Below are positions 6,952 through 14,876 of a DNA stretch of 64,000 nucleotides, in pieces. The translations under genes and the position numbers were made by a program. Numbering within the stretch: position 1 is the stretch's first letter; each line of letters starts with the position of its first letter. The stretch is taken from assembly GCA_035654795.1 (NCBI GenBank), contig DASRWC010000048.1, positions 62,001 through 126,000 on the forward strand, given 5' to 3'. Origin of the DNA: JAAYLC01 sp035654795. Lineage in GTDB: Bacteria > Bacteroidota > Bacteroidia > Flavobacteriales > Flavobacteriaceae. The notes beneath the pieces are model-generated. The model was not told the DNA's origin. It saw only the letters and a program-made list of their open reading frames with translations, and did no database searches.

Positions 6952-8583
6952 ATGGCAAAAAACAAATACAATTCTCTTACCAAAACTCAGCTAATTGAAC
7001 TCATACGCAATCTGGAAGAAGAACGGAAATACGGGCTGGTATGGGATGAAGAATCGGCTCCCGAAAAAGTTGTTGTTGATTGCCACCAAAAAACACCGGT
7101 ACTTAGGGAAGTAGAAGAAAAACGAATAGCTACCCAAGAAGATGTACTCACACACATTCTGATAGAAGGGGACAACTATCATTCTCTTGCCGTCCTGAAT
7201 TATACACACCGAAAAAAAATAGATCTTATTTATATCGATCCTCCCTACAATACAGGGAAAGCGGAGGAATTTCTCTATAATGATAAGTATGTAGATATAA
7301 ATGATCAATACAGACACAGCAAATGGTTGTCTTTTATAAGCAAGAGACTGGAGCTTGCGAAAGAGCTGCTTTCTGAAAAAGGCGTGATTTTCATTTCCAT
7401 TGATGACAATGAAGTGGCACAATTAAAATTGTTGTGCAACCGCTATTTTGGAGAAGAGAATTTTATAGCTCAATTTGTTAGGAAGAATAAAGCAGGTGCC
7501 GGTCACGACAGTGGTCAAATCGCCGTAGAATTTGATTACATGCTTTGCTATGCGCGAAACAAAGACAAAGTTGTCTTTGAAAAAGAGATATTAGACGTTG
7601 AGAATGATCCTAAATATCGTTTAACCGACCAACATGTAAAACATAGAGGAAAGTATTACTTAAGAGATCTGGATTATAGAGGCTCTTATAGCGAGTCCGG
7701 AGATTATCCTATTCTTACCCCTGAAGGGACCGTAATCCTGCCGGGCGGACGGTTTGGCAGACCTAATACCTGGCGATGGAGCAAAGAAAAAGTAAAATGG
7801 GGAATAGAAAATGATTTTATTGTCTTTAAGAAGAACAACGATCAATGGAAGGTATATATTAAACAATATCAATTCGTTGATAATAAGAACAAAAGACGCA
7901 TTAGAAAGCTTCCCTACAGAGCTTTGATCCAATTTCTAAATTCCGAAGGAAGTCAGGAATTGAATAATATTGTAAAACAGAATATTTTTAAATTTCCCAA
8001 ACCTACTGCTCTGATTGAATTCTGTATCAATCTTCTACCTGACAAAGATATTACTGTTTTAGATTTCTTTGCCGGCTCGGGGACTACAGGTCACGCAGTT
8101 CTAAAAGCCAATGAAAAAGACGGCGGCAAAAGACAGTTTATTCTCTGTACGAACAATGAGAACCGAATTTGTGAAGAAGTAACCTTCCCAAGAATTAAAA
8201 AGGCTATACAAGGGTTTACAAATCTTAAAGGAAAAAAAGTGAAGCCTTTATATGGTAATCTCAAATATTTTAAGACGGCATTTGCATCAGTAGGAAATGA
8301 TGAGCGGAGAATTATAGAAGAAGTATGTGAAGTCATTAGCATAAAAGAGAACTGCTTAGAACTCGTTCGAAAAAACGAGCAATTCCTGTATTTCAAAGGA
8401 CGCAATAAACATTTGTTTTTGATCGACGGATGGTCAGAATCACTATATGAGCTTTTATTTTCTTTGGAAGGAGAGAAGGTGGTGTATGGTCAAAACCTGC
8501 AAGAGGTAATGCAGAGCGATTTGAAAAACATTAGATTAGAAGATCTTCCGACATCTTTGAAAATGTTTCAACACATTCTATAA
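6952..8583 (+). CDS. site-specific DNA adenine methyltransferase, type III Mod-like (beta class)
   Basis: 543 aa. The catalytic motif IV DPPYNTG (residues 96-102) comes before the AdoMet-binding motif I FFAGSGTTGH (about 372-381). This order defines beta-class amino-methyltransferases, and DPPY predicts N6-adenine methylation. The flanking text EGDNYHSLAVLNY, SKWLSFISKRLELAKELL and ISIDDNEVAQLKLLCNRYFG is typical of type III Mod subunits. The insert between the motifs, about 150-360, should be the target-recognition domain. It is somewhat shorter than classical Mod proteins. It is followed after 5 bp by a small nuclease gene instead of a res helicase, so this is more likely a type II-like pair. 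The specificity cannot be read from sequence. Confidence 0.9.
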   Translation: MAKNKYNSLTKTQLIELIRNLEEERKYGLVWDEESAPEKVVVDCHQKTPVLREVEEKRIATQEDVLTHILIEGDNYHSLAVLNYTHRKKIDLIYIDPPYNTGKAEEFLYNDKYVDINDQYRHSKWLSFISKRLELAKELLSEKGVIFISIDDNEVAQLKLLCNRYFGEENFIAQFVRKNKAGAGHDSGQIAVEFDYMLCYARNKDKVVFEKEILDVENDPKYRLTDQHVKHRGKYYLRDLDYRGSYSESGDYPILTPEGTVILPGGRFGRPNTWRWSKEKVKWGIENDFIVFKKNNDQWKVYIKQYQFVDNKNKRRIRKLPYRALIQFLNSEGSQELNNIVKQNIFKFPKPTALIEFCINLLPDKDITVLDFFAGSGTTGHAVLKANEKDGGKRQFILCTNNENRICEEVTFPRIKKAIQGFTNLKGKKVKPLYGNLKYFKTAFASVGNDERRIIEEVCEVISIKENCLELVRKNEQFLYFKGRNKHLFLIDGWSESLYELLFSLEGEKVVYGQNLQEVMQSDLKNIRLEDLPTSLKMFQHIL

Positions 8584-8588
8584 TTGCT

Positions 8589-9305
8589 ATGAGCTCAGTT
8601 AAATTTGAAGATATTGTGCCTATAAATTTAACTGAAGATGAAATCAAACATGTGATTGAGACTGTTCTGGAAAAATTTGAAATCTCCAAGCTTGATAACT
8701 TGCGGAATCGACATCCTAATGTTCAATTTGACTGCCTGATAAGAGGCTATATCGGGGAATATGCCATGCTAAAATGGCTTCGTTTTTCTGACATTATTCC
8801 TGAGGCTACAAATTATTTTTTTGAAGGGGATGCCGTGGATGTGGACTTTAAATACAAAAATCAAAATATAGAATTGAAAACCTCATTAATTCCCGATATA
8901 GATAAAGAGCTTCGAAATATCATCGCAAGAAGGGATATTAAATTAATCCGTCGTGGGAAAGAAAGCCCGGAGGAATTAAGAGGAGACATTCATTTGCAGA
9001 TATATTATGATCAAAAAAGAAAAGCAAAAGATGAATGGCTGGAACAACAGACTATAGATCTGGAGAGTAGTAATGTTGATTATTTATACCATAGAATTCT
9101 AGCGAAAGCCTATAAAAGAACAACCTATTTTGTAGGCTGGATTGATAAAGAACGATTAATTCAAAATCTATATAAAAAGGAAGAGTCAGAGAGATTGTGG
9201 AGCTTCCGGGGATCAAAAAGGCAATTCTGGAAATGTAGCATCGCCGACTCCATGAAGCCGGTAGAGCTGATAGCATATCTTAAAAACCTTAATGAAAAAT
9301 ACTGA
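8589..9305 (+). CDS. putative PD-(D/E)XK restriction endonuclease
   Basis: 238 aa, not assigned to a named family by eye. A nuclease core is readable: helix with GYIGEYAML (G56, E57), then VDVDF (D84, D86), then IELKTS (E95-x-K97). This fits the E...D...ExK arrangement of PD-(D/E)XK enzymes. The remainder is highly charged and ends with a region rich in Lys, Arg and Trp that could bind DNA. It starts 5 bp after the methylase, consistent with co-expression of modification and restriction. There is no helicase or ATPase motif, so it is not a Res subunit. The gene looks more AT-rich than its neighbours (a 60-bp sample at 8881 has 21 G/C). Confidence 0.75.
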   Translation: MSSVKFEDIVPINLTEDEIKHVIETVLEKFEISKLDNLRNRHPNVQFDCLIRGYIGEYAMLKWLRFSDIIPEATNYFFEGDAVDVDFKYKNQNIELKTSLIPDIDKELRNIIARRDIKLIRRGKESPEELRGDIHLQIYYDQKRKAKDEWLEQQTIDLESSNVDYLYHRILAKAYKRTTYFVGWIDKERLIQNLYKKEESERLWSFRGSKRQFWKCSIADSMKPVELIAYLKNLNEKY

Positions 9306-9330
9306 TTCAGTACCTTTTGCAGAAAAAGAC

Positions 9331-10104
9331 TTAAATCGTTTCTAATAAAAATTCCAATACCTCCGGAAAATTCTCAATGGGACTTAAATGGCCTCCTGAA
9401 ACAATCTTCGTTTTCACCCCTAATTTTTCAGCTTCTTCGGCAGTTGAAGCGGCAGGAATTAAGGGATCTTCTTTGCCAAGCAACAAATATTTCTTCCCCG
9501 GAAAATCTTTGAGTATCCTACTTCTTTCTTCTCGATCGCGCATGCCCATTAAAGCAGCTTTAATCCCGTCAATGGGGAAATTATAAGCAGCAGTTTTTAA
9601 GGCTTCAATGGCTTCCTTGAAATTTTCGCGTGATTCTTCGGTTGCCCAATTGGATATGGCCATGCTGATAAAAGCTCTTGGATGATCATCCATCATAGCA
9701 ATAGCACGGTTTCTTGTTTCTTTTCGTTCCTCATCATCAGCCTTAAAGGTGGAGTTTAACATGATGATTTTGAAAACCCGGTTCGGAAACAATTCGGCAA
9801 AGGCTAGAGAAATATAACCGCCCATCGAATGACCCACAATAGAAGTCTGTTCAATGTTTAGGTGATCCAATAAATCTTTTATAACCTGCGCCATCAATTC
9901 CATAGAATGAACATTTCCCACCATATCACTCTCGCCCATTCCGGGTAAATCTATTGTAATACAACGGTTATGTGGAAACTGATTCAAGAAATTATTCCAC
10001 ATGGTGCGATTTTCCAAAAATCCGTGAAGAAAAACTATAGCAGGCCCCTCTCCCGATTCTGAATATTTAATTTTTTTTCCATTGAAGTCAAAGAAGGCTT
10101 CCAT
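9331..10104 (-). CDS. alpha/beta hydrolase
   Basis: 257 aa serine hydrolase of the alpha/beta fold. The oxyanion region is FLHGFLENRTMW, the nucleophile elbow GHSMGGY (S93), the acid in LLGKEDPLIP and the histidine in SGGHLSPIE. The substrate is unknown; related proteins include esterases and C-C hydrolases. The frame is open to a TTG at 10140, but the ATG at 10104 (MEAFFDFNGKKIKY) is the better start. It is convergent with the nuclease gene and lies 48 bp downstream of the Xaa-Pro peptidase gene on the same strand, so the two may share a transcript. Confidence 0.85.
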   Translation of the reverse strand: MEAFFDFNGKKIKYSESGEGPAIVFLHGFLENRTMWNNFLNQFPHNRCITIDLPGMGESDMVGNVHSMELMAQVIKDLLDHLNIEQTSIVGHSMGGYISLAFAELFPNRVFKIIMLNSTFKADDEERKETRNRAIAMMDDHPRAFISMAISNWATEESRENFKEAIEALKTAAYNFPIDGIKAALMGMRDREERSRILKDFPGKKYLLLGKEDPLIPAASTAEEAEKLGVKTKIVSGGHLSPIENFPEVLEFLLETI

Positions 10105-10152
10105 TTTTATATCTAAATGATTGGATTTAGGTTCTAGCAATTCGGCAAGCGG

Positions 10153-11448
10153 TCATTGGCTGTTCATTAAATCTTCAATTTCTTCGGCCTCCAGCGGGAT
10201 GTTTTTCATTAAATCAAAGGGCGCACCTTTTTCCTGAATAACTACATCATTTTCCAAGCGAATTCCGAAGCCTTCCTGAGGAATATAAATTCCGGGTTCT
10301 ACAGTGAATACCATATTGGGTTGCATAGGCTCCCACAATATTCCGTAATCATGAGTATCCAGACCCATATGATGACTTGTGCCGTGCATAAAATATTTTT
10401 TATATGCCGGCCAGTCAGGATCTTCATTCTGAACATCGGCCTTGTCTAATAATCCCAATTTCAAGAGTTGATCAGTCATTATTTTTCCAACTTCAACGTG
10501 GTATTCCTTCCATAAAGTTCCGGGAACCAGCATTTTTGTTGCTTCTTTCTTTACGTGTAAAACGGCATCATATACTTCTCGCTGTCTTTTGGTGAATCGT
10601 CCGTTAACGGGAATGGTCCGAGTCATATCACTGGCATAATTTGCATATTCCGCTCCCACATCCAGTAATAGCAGGTCTCCATCTTTGCATTGTTCATTGT
10701 TCTTGATGTAGTGCAGTACATTAGAATTCTTTCCGCTTGCGATAATGGGAGTGTAAGCAAAACCTTTGGAACGGTTGGTGAGGAATTCATGCATAAATTC
10801 GGCCTCAATCTCATATTCCCACACGCCGGGCTTAACGAAACCTAAAACACGTCGAAATCCTTTTTCAGTGATATCACAAGCTCGTTGTATTAAACCAATT
10901 TCAATTGGATCTTTAACAGAACGTAACCTTTGAAGAATAGGATTACTACGTTCCCATGAATGTGCAGGAAACTGGTCTTTGACTTTTTTGATAAAACGAT
11001 CTTCTCGGGTTTCGGTCTCTACACTCTGGCGGTAGTGCTCGTTGGTGTTGAAGTAAATGCGATCAGCCTGAGTCATTACTTCAAAAAATATTTTATCAAA
11101 ATCTTTTAACCAATAAATGTTATGGATTCCGCTCACTTCTCGGGCACGCTCCTTGGTCAATTTCTCGCCCTCCCAAATAGCGATATGCTCATTAGTTTCT
11201 CGCACAAAAAGCATTTCTTTATGAGCCGGGTTCGGAGCGTCGGGGAACAAAACCAGAATGCTTTCTTCCTGATCGGCGCCGGAGAGGTAAAAAATATCTC
11301 TAGCCTGTTCAAAAGGCATGGTTGAATCGGCACTTATCGGGTAAATATCGTTAGAATTAAAAACGGCCAGACTGTTGGGCTTCATCATGGCCATAAAATT
11401 TTTCCGATTTTTTATAAAAAGTTCATTTGGAATTTGTTCGTATTTCAT
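10153..11448 (-). CDS. pepP: Xaa-Pro aminopeptidase (M24B)
   Basis: 431 aa dinuclear-metal peptidase that removes N-terminal residues preceding proline. The creatinase-like N-terminal domain covers about 1-170. The pita-bread catalytic domain has all five metal ligands: LLLDVGAEY and SDMTRT (two Asp), HGTSHHMGLDTHD (His), VEPGIYI (Glu) and IRLENDVVI (Glu). Length matches aminopeptidase P. The ATG at 11448 follows a perfect -7 element at 11471-11478, giving a short leader. Confidence 0.93.
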   Translation of the reverse strand: MKYEQIPNELFIKNRKNFMAMMKPNSLAVFNSNDIYPISADSTMPFEQARDIFYLSGADQEESILVLFPDAPNPAHKEMLFVRETNEHIAIWEGEKLTKERAREVSGIHNIYWLKDFDKIFFEVMTQADRIYFNTNEHYRQSVETETREDRFIKKVKDQFPAHSWERSNPILQRLRSVKDPIEIGLIQRACDITEKGFRRVLGFVKPGVWEYEIEAEFMHEFLTNRSKGFAYTPIIASGKNSNVLHYIKNNEQCKDGDLLLLDVGAEYANYASDMTRTIPVNGRFTKRQREVYDAVLHVKKEATKMLVPGTLWKEYHVEVGKIMTDQLLKLGLLDKADVQNEDPDWPAYKKYFMHGTSHHMGLDTHDYGILWEPMQPNMVFTVEPGIYIPQEGFGIRLENDVVIQEKGAPFDLMKNIPLEAEEIEDLMNSQ

Positions 11449-11470
11449 TATTTCATCTTTTGGAATTCTC

Positions 11471-11478
11471 CAAAATTA
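11471..11478 (-). promoter_or_regulatory. -7 element of pepP promoter
   Basis: The minus strand reads TAATTTTG, 22 bp before the pepP start codon. No clear -33 element. Confidence 0.45.
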
Positions 11479-11529
11479 CAAAGGAAGAAGCAGTTGAGAA
11501 AAGATTTGGGAAATATTACCCCAATAAGA

Positions 11530-11557
11530 AAAAAAACCGTCCTCCTACAGAACGGTT
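11530..11557 (-). terminator. terminator after the sigma/barrel operon
   Basis: Arms AACCGT (11535-11540) and ACGGTT (11552-11557). On the minus strand the stem is followed by a run of eight T. It lies 48 bp past the stop of the barrel gene. Confidence 0.7.
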
Positions 11558-11605
11558 TTCCCCAATCAATCCATTTTGAAAAACTTCAAAAAAGCAACAA
11601 TCAAT

Positions 11606-12955
11606 CTAAAACTTAAAACTTAATCCGCTGTATATCCCCAAATAATAGGGTTTAAAATCTATGGATGTATCTGTATAAGGGTTGAGCTGATATTTAAACA
11701 TTGGCTCAAGGTTGAAAATAAATCGTTTTGTGAGGTTATAATTAAATCCTATCCCCACATTGGTACTAAAACTTATATCTGAAAGATTATTGGCCGGACC
11801 CAGAGTGGTGCTAAAATCTTTTGCACGTATCGCAACAGCATTATCCCCTAAAAACAAGGTGCTAATCCCTCCAATAACGTGAATTCCAAGCCTCGTGTCT
11901 AGCATCTTATAAGTCATCTCCAGCGGAACTTCAATGTAATTTATGGACTGAACTAATCGCGCATCTTCACCACCTGCTTTTAAAGTGAGCCCCTCATATC
12001 GTTCTACGTTATTTTTCTTAATTACAGTCACCACAGTTTCCTTACCGCCATAATCTACCCCTTTTAGTCCGCGCGACGCGGGACCGGTGGCAGCAATTAC
12101 ATCAGTAGTGCTATAACTTAAATCCACATTGTTCAAGCCCGCACGAAGGGATAATTTGGGATTTAATTGATAACTGACGTAGATTCCATAACTCATGTTA
12201 ACTTCACCTGTTTGAGAATTCCCGGACAGACTGGGGTCTATGGAGGAAGCATTGTTTAAACTTCCGTAATAAACAGGAGCTACATTCGGCATAATATTCC
12301 AGCGTTTAGCATCTTTTTTATCCTTTAGATCCCGGGAGTCTTCCTCCTGTTTTTCTTTGGCTATGGCATCAAAAATAGAAGGTTTGTGGATCTGCTCTTC
12401 ATCGACAATCTCAGAAAGAACGTCCGAAGCAGGTGAATCTTTTTCTATTCCTACTTTTTTGGATTTCTCTTCTTCGGATATAGCATTTGAATTTGCGAGA
12501 CTTAATTTTCCATCGGAATGAGACACAAAACCATGATCTTCGTCGGCAACATAAGCAGATTTTGAATGTGTGGTCTGATTGGTTCGATGACCGGTAATGA
12601 TTGAGGGCTTTTCTTTATCGCCTACTTCTGAATTCTCGTAAACAATTCCGTTATTTTTTGGTGTGCTGGAATGAATCTGACCATCGCTTGAAGGTGTAAG
12701 AGATTTTTCTTCCGTCACTACGGTCTCTTGATTTACATTGATTGGATCTGACTTCCAAAGGGAATTGCCAATGGTGAACATCAAAGCCAGAAGAGCAGCA
12801 ACACCTCCAAGACGTATCCATAATGGAATGATCCGTCTCTTTTTATTCCGATCAAGTTCATACCGGATATTCTCCCATACTTTGGGCGAAGGAGCCATAT
12901 CCAGGTTTTGAAACTTTTCTCTGAAGAGGTTTTCTATGTCTCTGTTTTTGTTCAT
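11606..12955 (-). CDS. anti-sigma-like transmembrane / outer-membrane beta-barrel protein
   Basis: 449 aa from the ATG at 12955 (a TTG at 12958 is also in frame). The layout is unusual. A charged N-terminal segment of about 43 residues (FREKFQNLD, PKVWENIRYEL) is followed by one hydrophobic helix (about 44-66) preceded by KKRR, which predicts a cytoplasmic N-terminus. Then come about 150 hydrophilic, low-complexity residues and a C-terminal domain of alternating strands (about 215-449) ending in phenylalanine, as in outer-membrane barrels. The gene begins 18 bp after the ECF sigma factor gene ends, so the N-terminus is probably its partner or anti-sigma part. Similar fusions occur beside ECF sigma genes in Flavobacteriia, but I know of no assigned function. 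Confidence 0.75.
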   Translation of the reverse strand: MNKNRDIENLFREKFQNLDMAPSPKVWENIRYELDRNKKRRIIPLWIRLGGVAALLALMFTIGNSLWKSDPINVNQETVVTEEKSLTPSSDGQIHSSTPKNNGIVYENSEVGDKEKPSIITGHRTNQTTHSKSAYVADEDHGFVSHSDGKLSLANSNAISEEEKSKKVGIEKDSPASDVLSEIVDEEQIHKPSIFDAIAKEKQEEDSRDLKDKKDAKRWNIMPNVAPVYYGSLNNASSIDPSLSGNSQTGEVNMSYGIYVSYQLNPKLSLRAGLNNVDLSYSTTDVIAATGPASRGLKGVDYGGKETVVTVIKKNNVERYEGLTLKAGGEDARLVQSINYIEVPLEMTYKMLDTRLGIHVIGGISTLFLGDNAVAIRAKDFSTTLGPANNLSDISFSTNVGIGFNYNLTKRFIFNLEPMFKYQLNPYTDTSIDFKPYYLGIYSGLSFKF

Positions 12956-12973
12956 CAATGGTTAATATGGGAG

Positions 12974-13504
12974 CTAGTTTTTATTATAATTTTCATTTAT
13001 TTTCTTTCTCAAAATAGCTTTTGCCCGTGCTAAATTTGATTTGGATGTTCCCTCGCTAATATCCAACATCTTCCCGATTTCTTTATGAGAAAAACCATCC
13101 AAAACATACATGCTAAACACGATTCGGTATTGGTTTGGTAAATCCTGCACTATTTTAAGCAAGAACTCCAGAGGTATGTCCTGATCTTCAATTTCATTCT
13201 CTTCGGATTCTTCTATTTGAGCTTCATCAACAATTCTCAAGGTTTTATTCTTCCTATAGGTTTGAAGAACGGTGTTGATCGTTATCCGCTTCATCCATCC
13301 TTCAAATGAACCCTTTCCCGAGAATTGATCTATTTTTCTAAATATAGTTACAAAAGAATCTTGTAAATTATCTTCAGCTTCATCAATATTGGGAGCATAT
13401 TTTAAACAAATTGCAAAAAGAATTCTCTTATACCTGTTGTACAATTCTTCTTGCGCCTTTGCATCATGCTTTTTACAGCGTATTATAAGCTCCTCTAAAG
13501 TCAA
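12974..13504 (-). CDS. ECF RNA polymerase sigma factor
   Basis: 176 aa sigma-70 factor of the extracytoplasmic-function type. Region 2 covers about residues 10-90 (EELYNRYKRILFAICL, DEAEDNLQDSFVTIFRKID, FEGWMKRITINTVLQTYRK). Region 4 covers about 115-170, with the helix-turn-helix GFSHKEIGKMLDISEGTSKSNL. The linker is very acidic (EESEENEIEDQD). The only start consistent with a full region 2 is a TTG at 13504; the next Met falls within region 2, so the non-ATG start may limit expression. It is upstream of, and probably co-transcribed with, the anti-sigma/barrel gene. The recA terminator insulates it from recA. Confidence 0.9.
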   Translation of the reverse strand: MTLEELIIRCKKHDAKAQEELYNRYKRILFAICLKYAPNIDEAEDNLQDSFVTIFRKIDQFSGKGSFEGWMKRITINTVLQTYRKNKTLRIVDEAQIEESEENEIEDQDIPLEFLLKIVQDLPNQYRIVFSMYVLDGFSHKEIGKMLDISEGTSKSNLARAKAILRKKINENYNKN

Positions 13505-13555
13505 CGTACTGCCGGATGAGTTGTTCTTTATATATTAATCGAAATGGATAGCTCC

Positions 13556-13599
13556 TATAAAAATCAACCACGGCATTTAATGAAAAGATGCCATGGTTG
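13556..13599 (-). terminator. terminator of recA
   Basis: 12-nt arms at 13565-13576 and 13588-13599 pair with a single mismatch. On the minus strand the stem is followed by ATTTTTAT. It lies 24 bp after the recA stop. Confidence 0.7.
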
Positions 13600-13622
13600 T
13601 TAAATGGTTGCGTAGGGGAATC

Positions 13623-14630
13623 TTATTCTTTTATGGCTTCAATAGCAGCAACAATTTTAGCTTCCAATTCCTCCATTAGTTCCGGATTGTCTAATAAAAG
13701 ATTTTTTACGGCATCTCGTCCTTGACCTAGTTTGGTTTCATCATAACTGAACCAAGATCCTGCTTTTCTAATGATCTCATAATCCACCCCTAAGTCAATA
13801 ATTTCACCTACTTTCGAAATTCCGGAACCAAACATAATGTCAAATTCTGCCTGCTTGAACGGAGGAGCTACCTTATTCTTAACGACTTTTACACGCACTT
13901 TATTTCCGGTAGCCACACTTTCTGTATCTTTTATCTGAGTGGAACGGCGGATATCAAGACGCACAGAGGCATAAAATTTCAAAGCATTACCTCCTGTAGT
14001 GGTTTCAGGGTTTCCAAACATAACCCCAATTTTTTCCCGTAACTGGTTAATGAATATCACCGTACATTTGGTTTTACTTATGGATCCGGTGAGCTTTCGT
14101 AATGCCTGACTCATAAGGCGGGCATGAAGGCCCATTTTACTGTCACCCATTTCACCCTCTATTTCGCTTTTAGGAGTCAGAGCGGCTACTGAGTCAATAA
14201 TAACAATGTCTATAGCCCCACTTCTAATAAGATTATCAGCAATTTCAAGAGCCTGTTCTCCGTTATCGGGCTGAGAAATAATTAAATTTTCTATATCCAC
14301 ACCGAGTTTCTCGGCATAGGTTCGGTCAAATGCATGTTCAGCATCAATGAAAGCTGCAATGCCGCCTTTCTTTTGTGCTTCTGCAATAGCATGAAGTGTC
14401 AAGGTTGTTTTACCTGAAGACTCCGGACCGTAGATTTCAATGATTCGCCCACGAGGATATCCTCCTACACCCAATGCAATGTCCAGACCTAAGGATCCGG
14501 ATGAAATGACATCTACATCCTCCACGGCGGCATCTCCCATTTTCATCACCGTTCCTTTGCCGTAAGTTTTGTCTAATTTATCTAAAGTTAGCTTTAAGGC
14601 TTTTAATTTTGCTTCTTTCTCGCTGCTCAT
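13623..14630 (-). CDS. recA: recombinase RecA
   Basis: 335 aa ATP-dependent strand-exchange protein for homologous repair and SOS induction. The Walker A motif is GPESSGKTT, Walker B lies in IDIVIIDSVAAL, loop L1 region EIEGEMGDSKMGLHARLMSQALRK-like text is present, and loop L2 is in GNPETTTGGNALKFYAS. The ATG at 14630 (MSSEKEAKLKAL) is chosen over an in-frame TTG at 14636. A near-consensus -7 element (TAACTTCG) lies upstream. No LexA-type box was recognised. Confidence 0.98.
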   Translation of the reverse strand: MSSEKEAKLKALKLTLDKLDKTYGKGTVMKMGDAAVEDVDVISSGSLGLDIALGVGGYPRGRIIEIYGPESSGKTTLTLHAIAEAQKKGGIAAFIDAEHAFDRTYAEKLGVDIENLIISQPDNGEQALEIADNLIRSGAIDIVIIDSVAALTPKSEIEGEMGDSKMGLHARLMSQALRKLTGSISKTKCTVIFINQLREKIGVMFGNPETTTGGNALKFYASVRLDIRRSTQIKDTESVATGNKVRVKVVKNKVAPPFKQAEFDIMFGSGISKVGEIIDLGVDYEIIRKAGSWFSYDETKLGQGRDAVKNLLLDNPELMEELEAKIVAAIEAIKE

Positions 14631-14837
14631 TTTCAAAGAGTTTTATAAAATATGGAGCGAAGTTACTGTTTCTTTGTGTCATCAACAAGAGATTGATTCT
14701 TTCCGGAAAACATTTTTCAAGTAATACTTGAGGAAGGTTTCAGTAACAATAATGAATGAGAATTTTGGTGAATTACGGCGATTTCCAATCTACGTTTATC
14801 TCACTTTATGTTGCACAGGAGTCAGATCTAAGGGGAT

Positions 14838-14861
14838 AAAAAAAGGAGGAATAAATCCTCC
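14838..14861 (-). terminator. terminator of glyS
   Basis: Arms GGAGGA (14845-14850) and TCCTCC (14856-14861) with a 5-nt loop. On the minus strand the stem is followed by seven T. It lies 16 bp after the glyS stop. The rest of 14637-14876 shows no gene. Confidence 0.75.
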
Positions 14862-14876
14862 CTTTCAAAAAATAAA

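Noticed and set aside
6952..9305. Classical type III restriction-modification system
   Set aside because: The second gene has no helicase or ATPase motifs and is far too short for a Res subunit.
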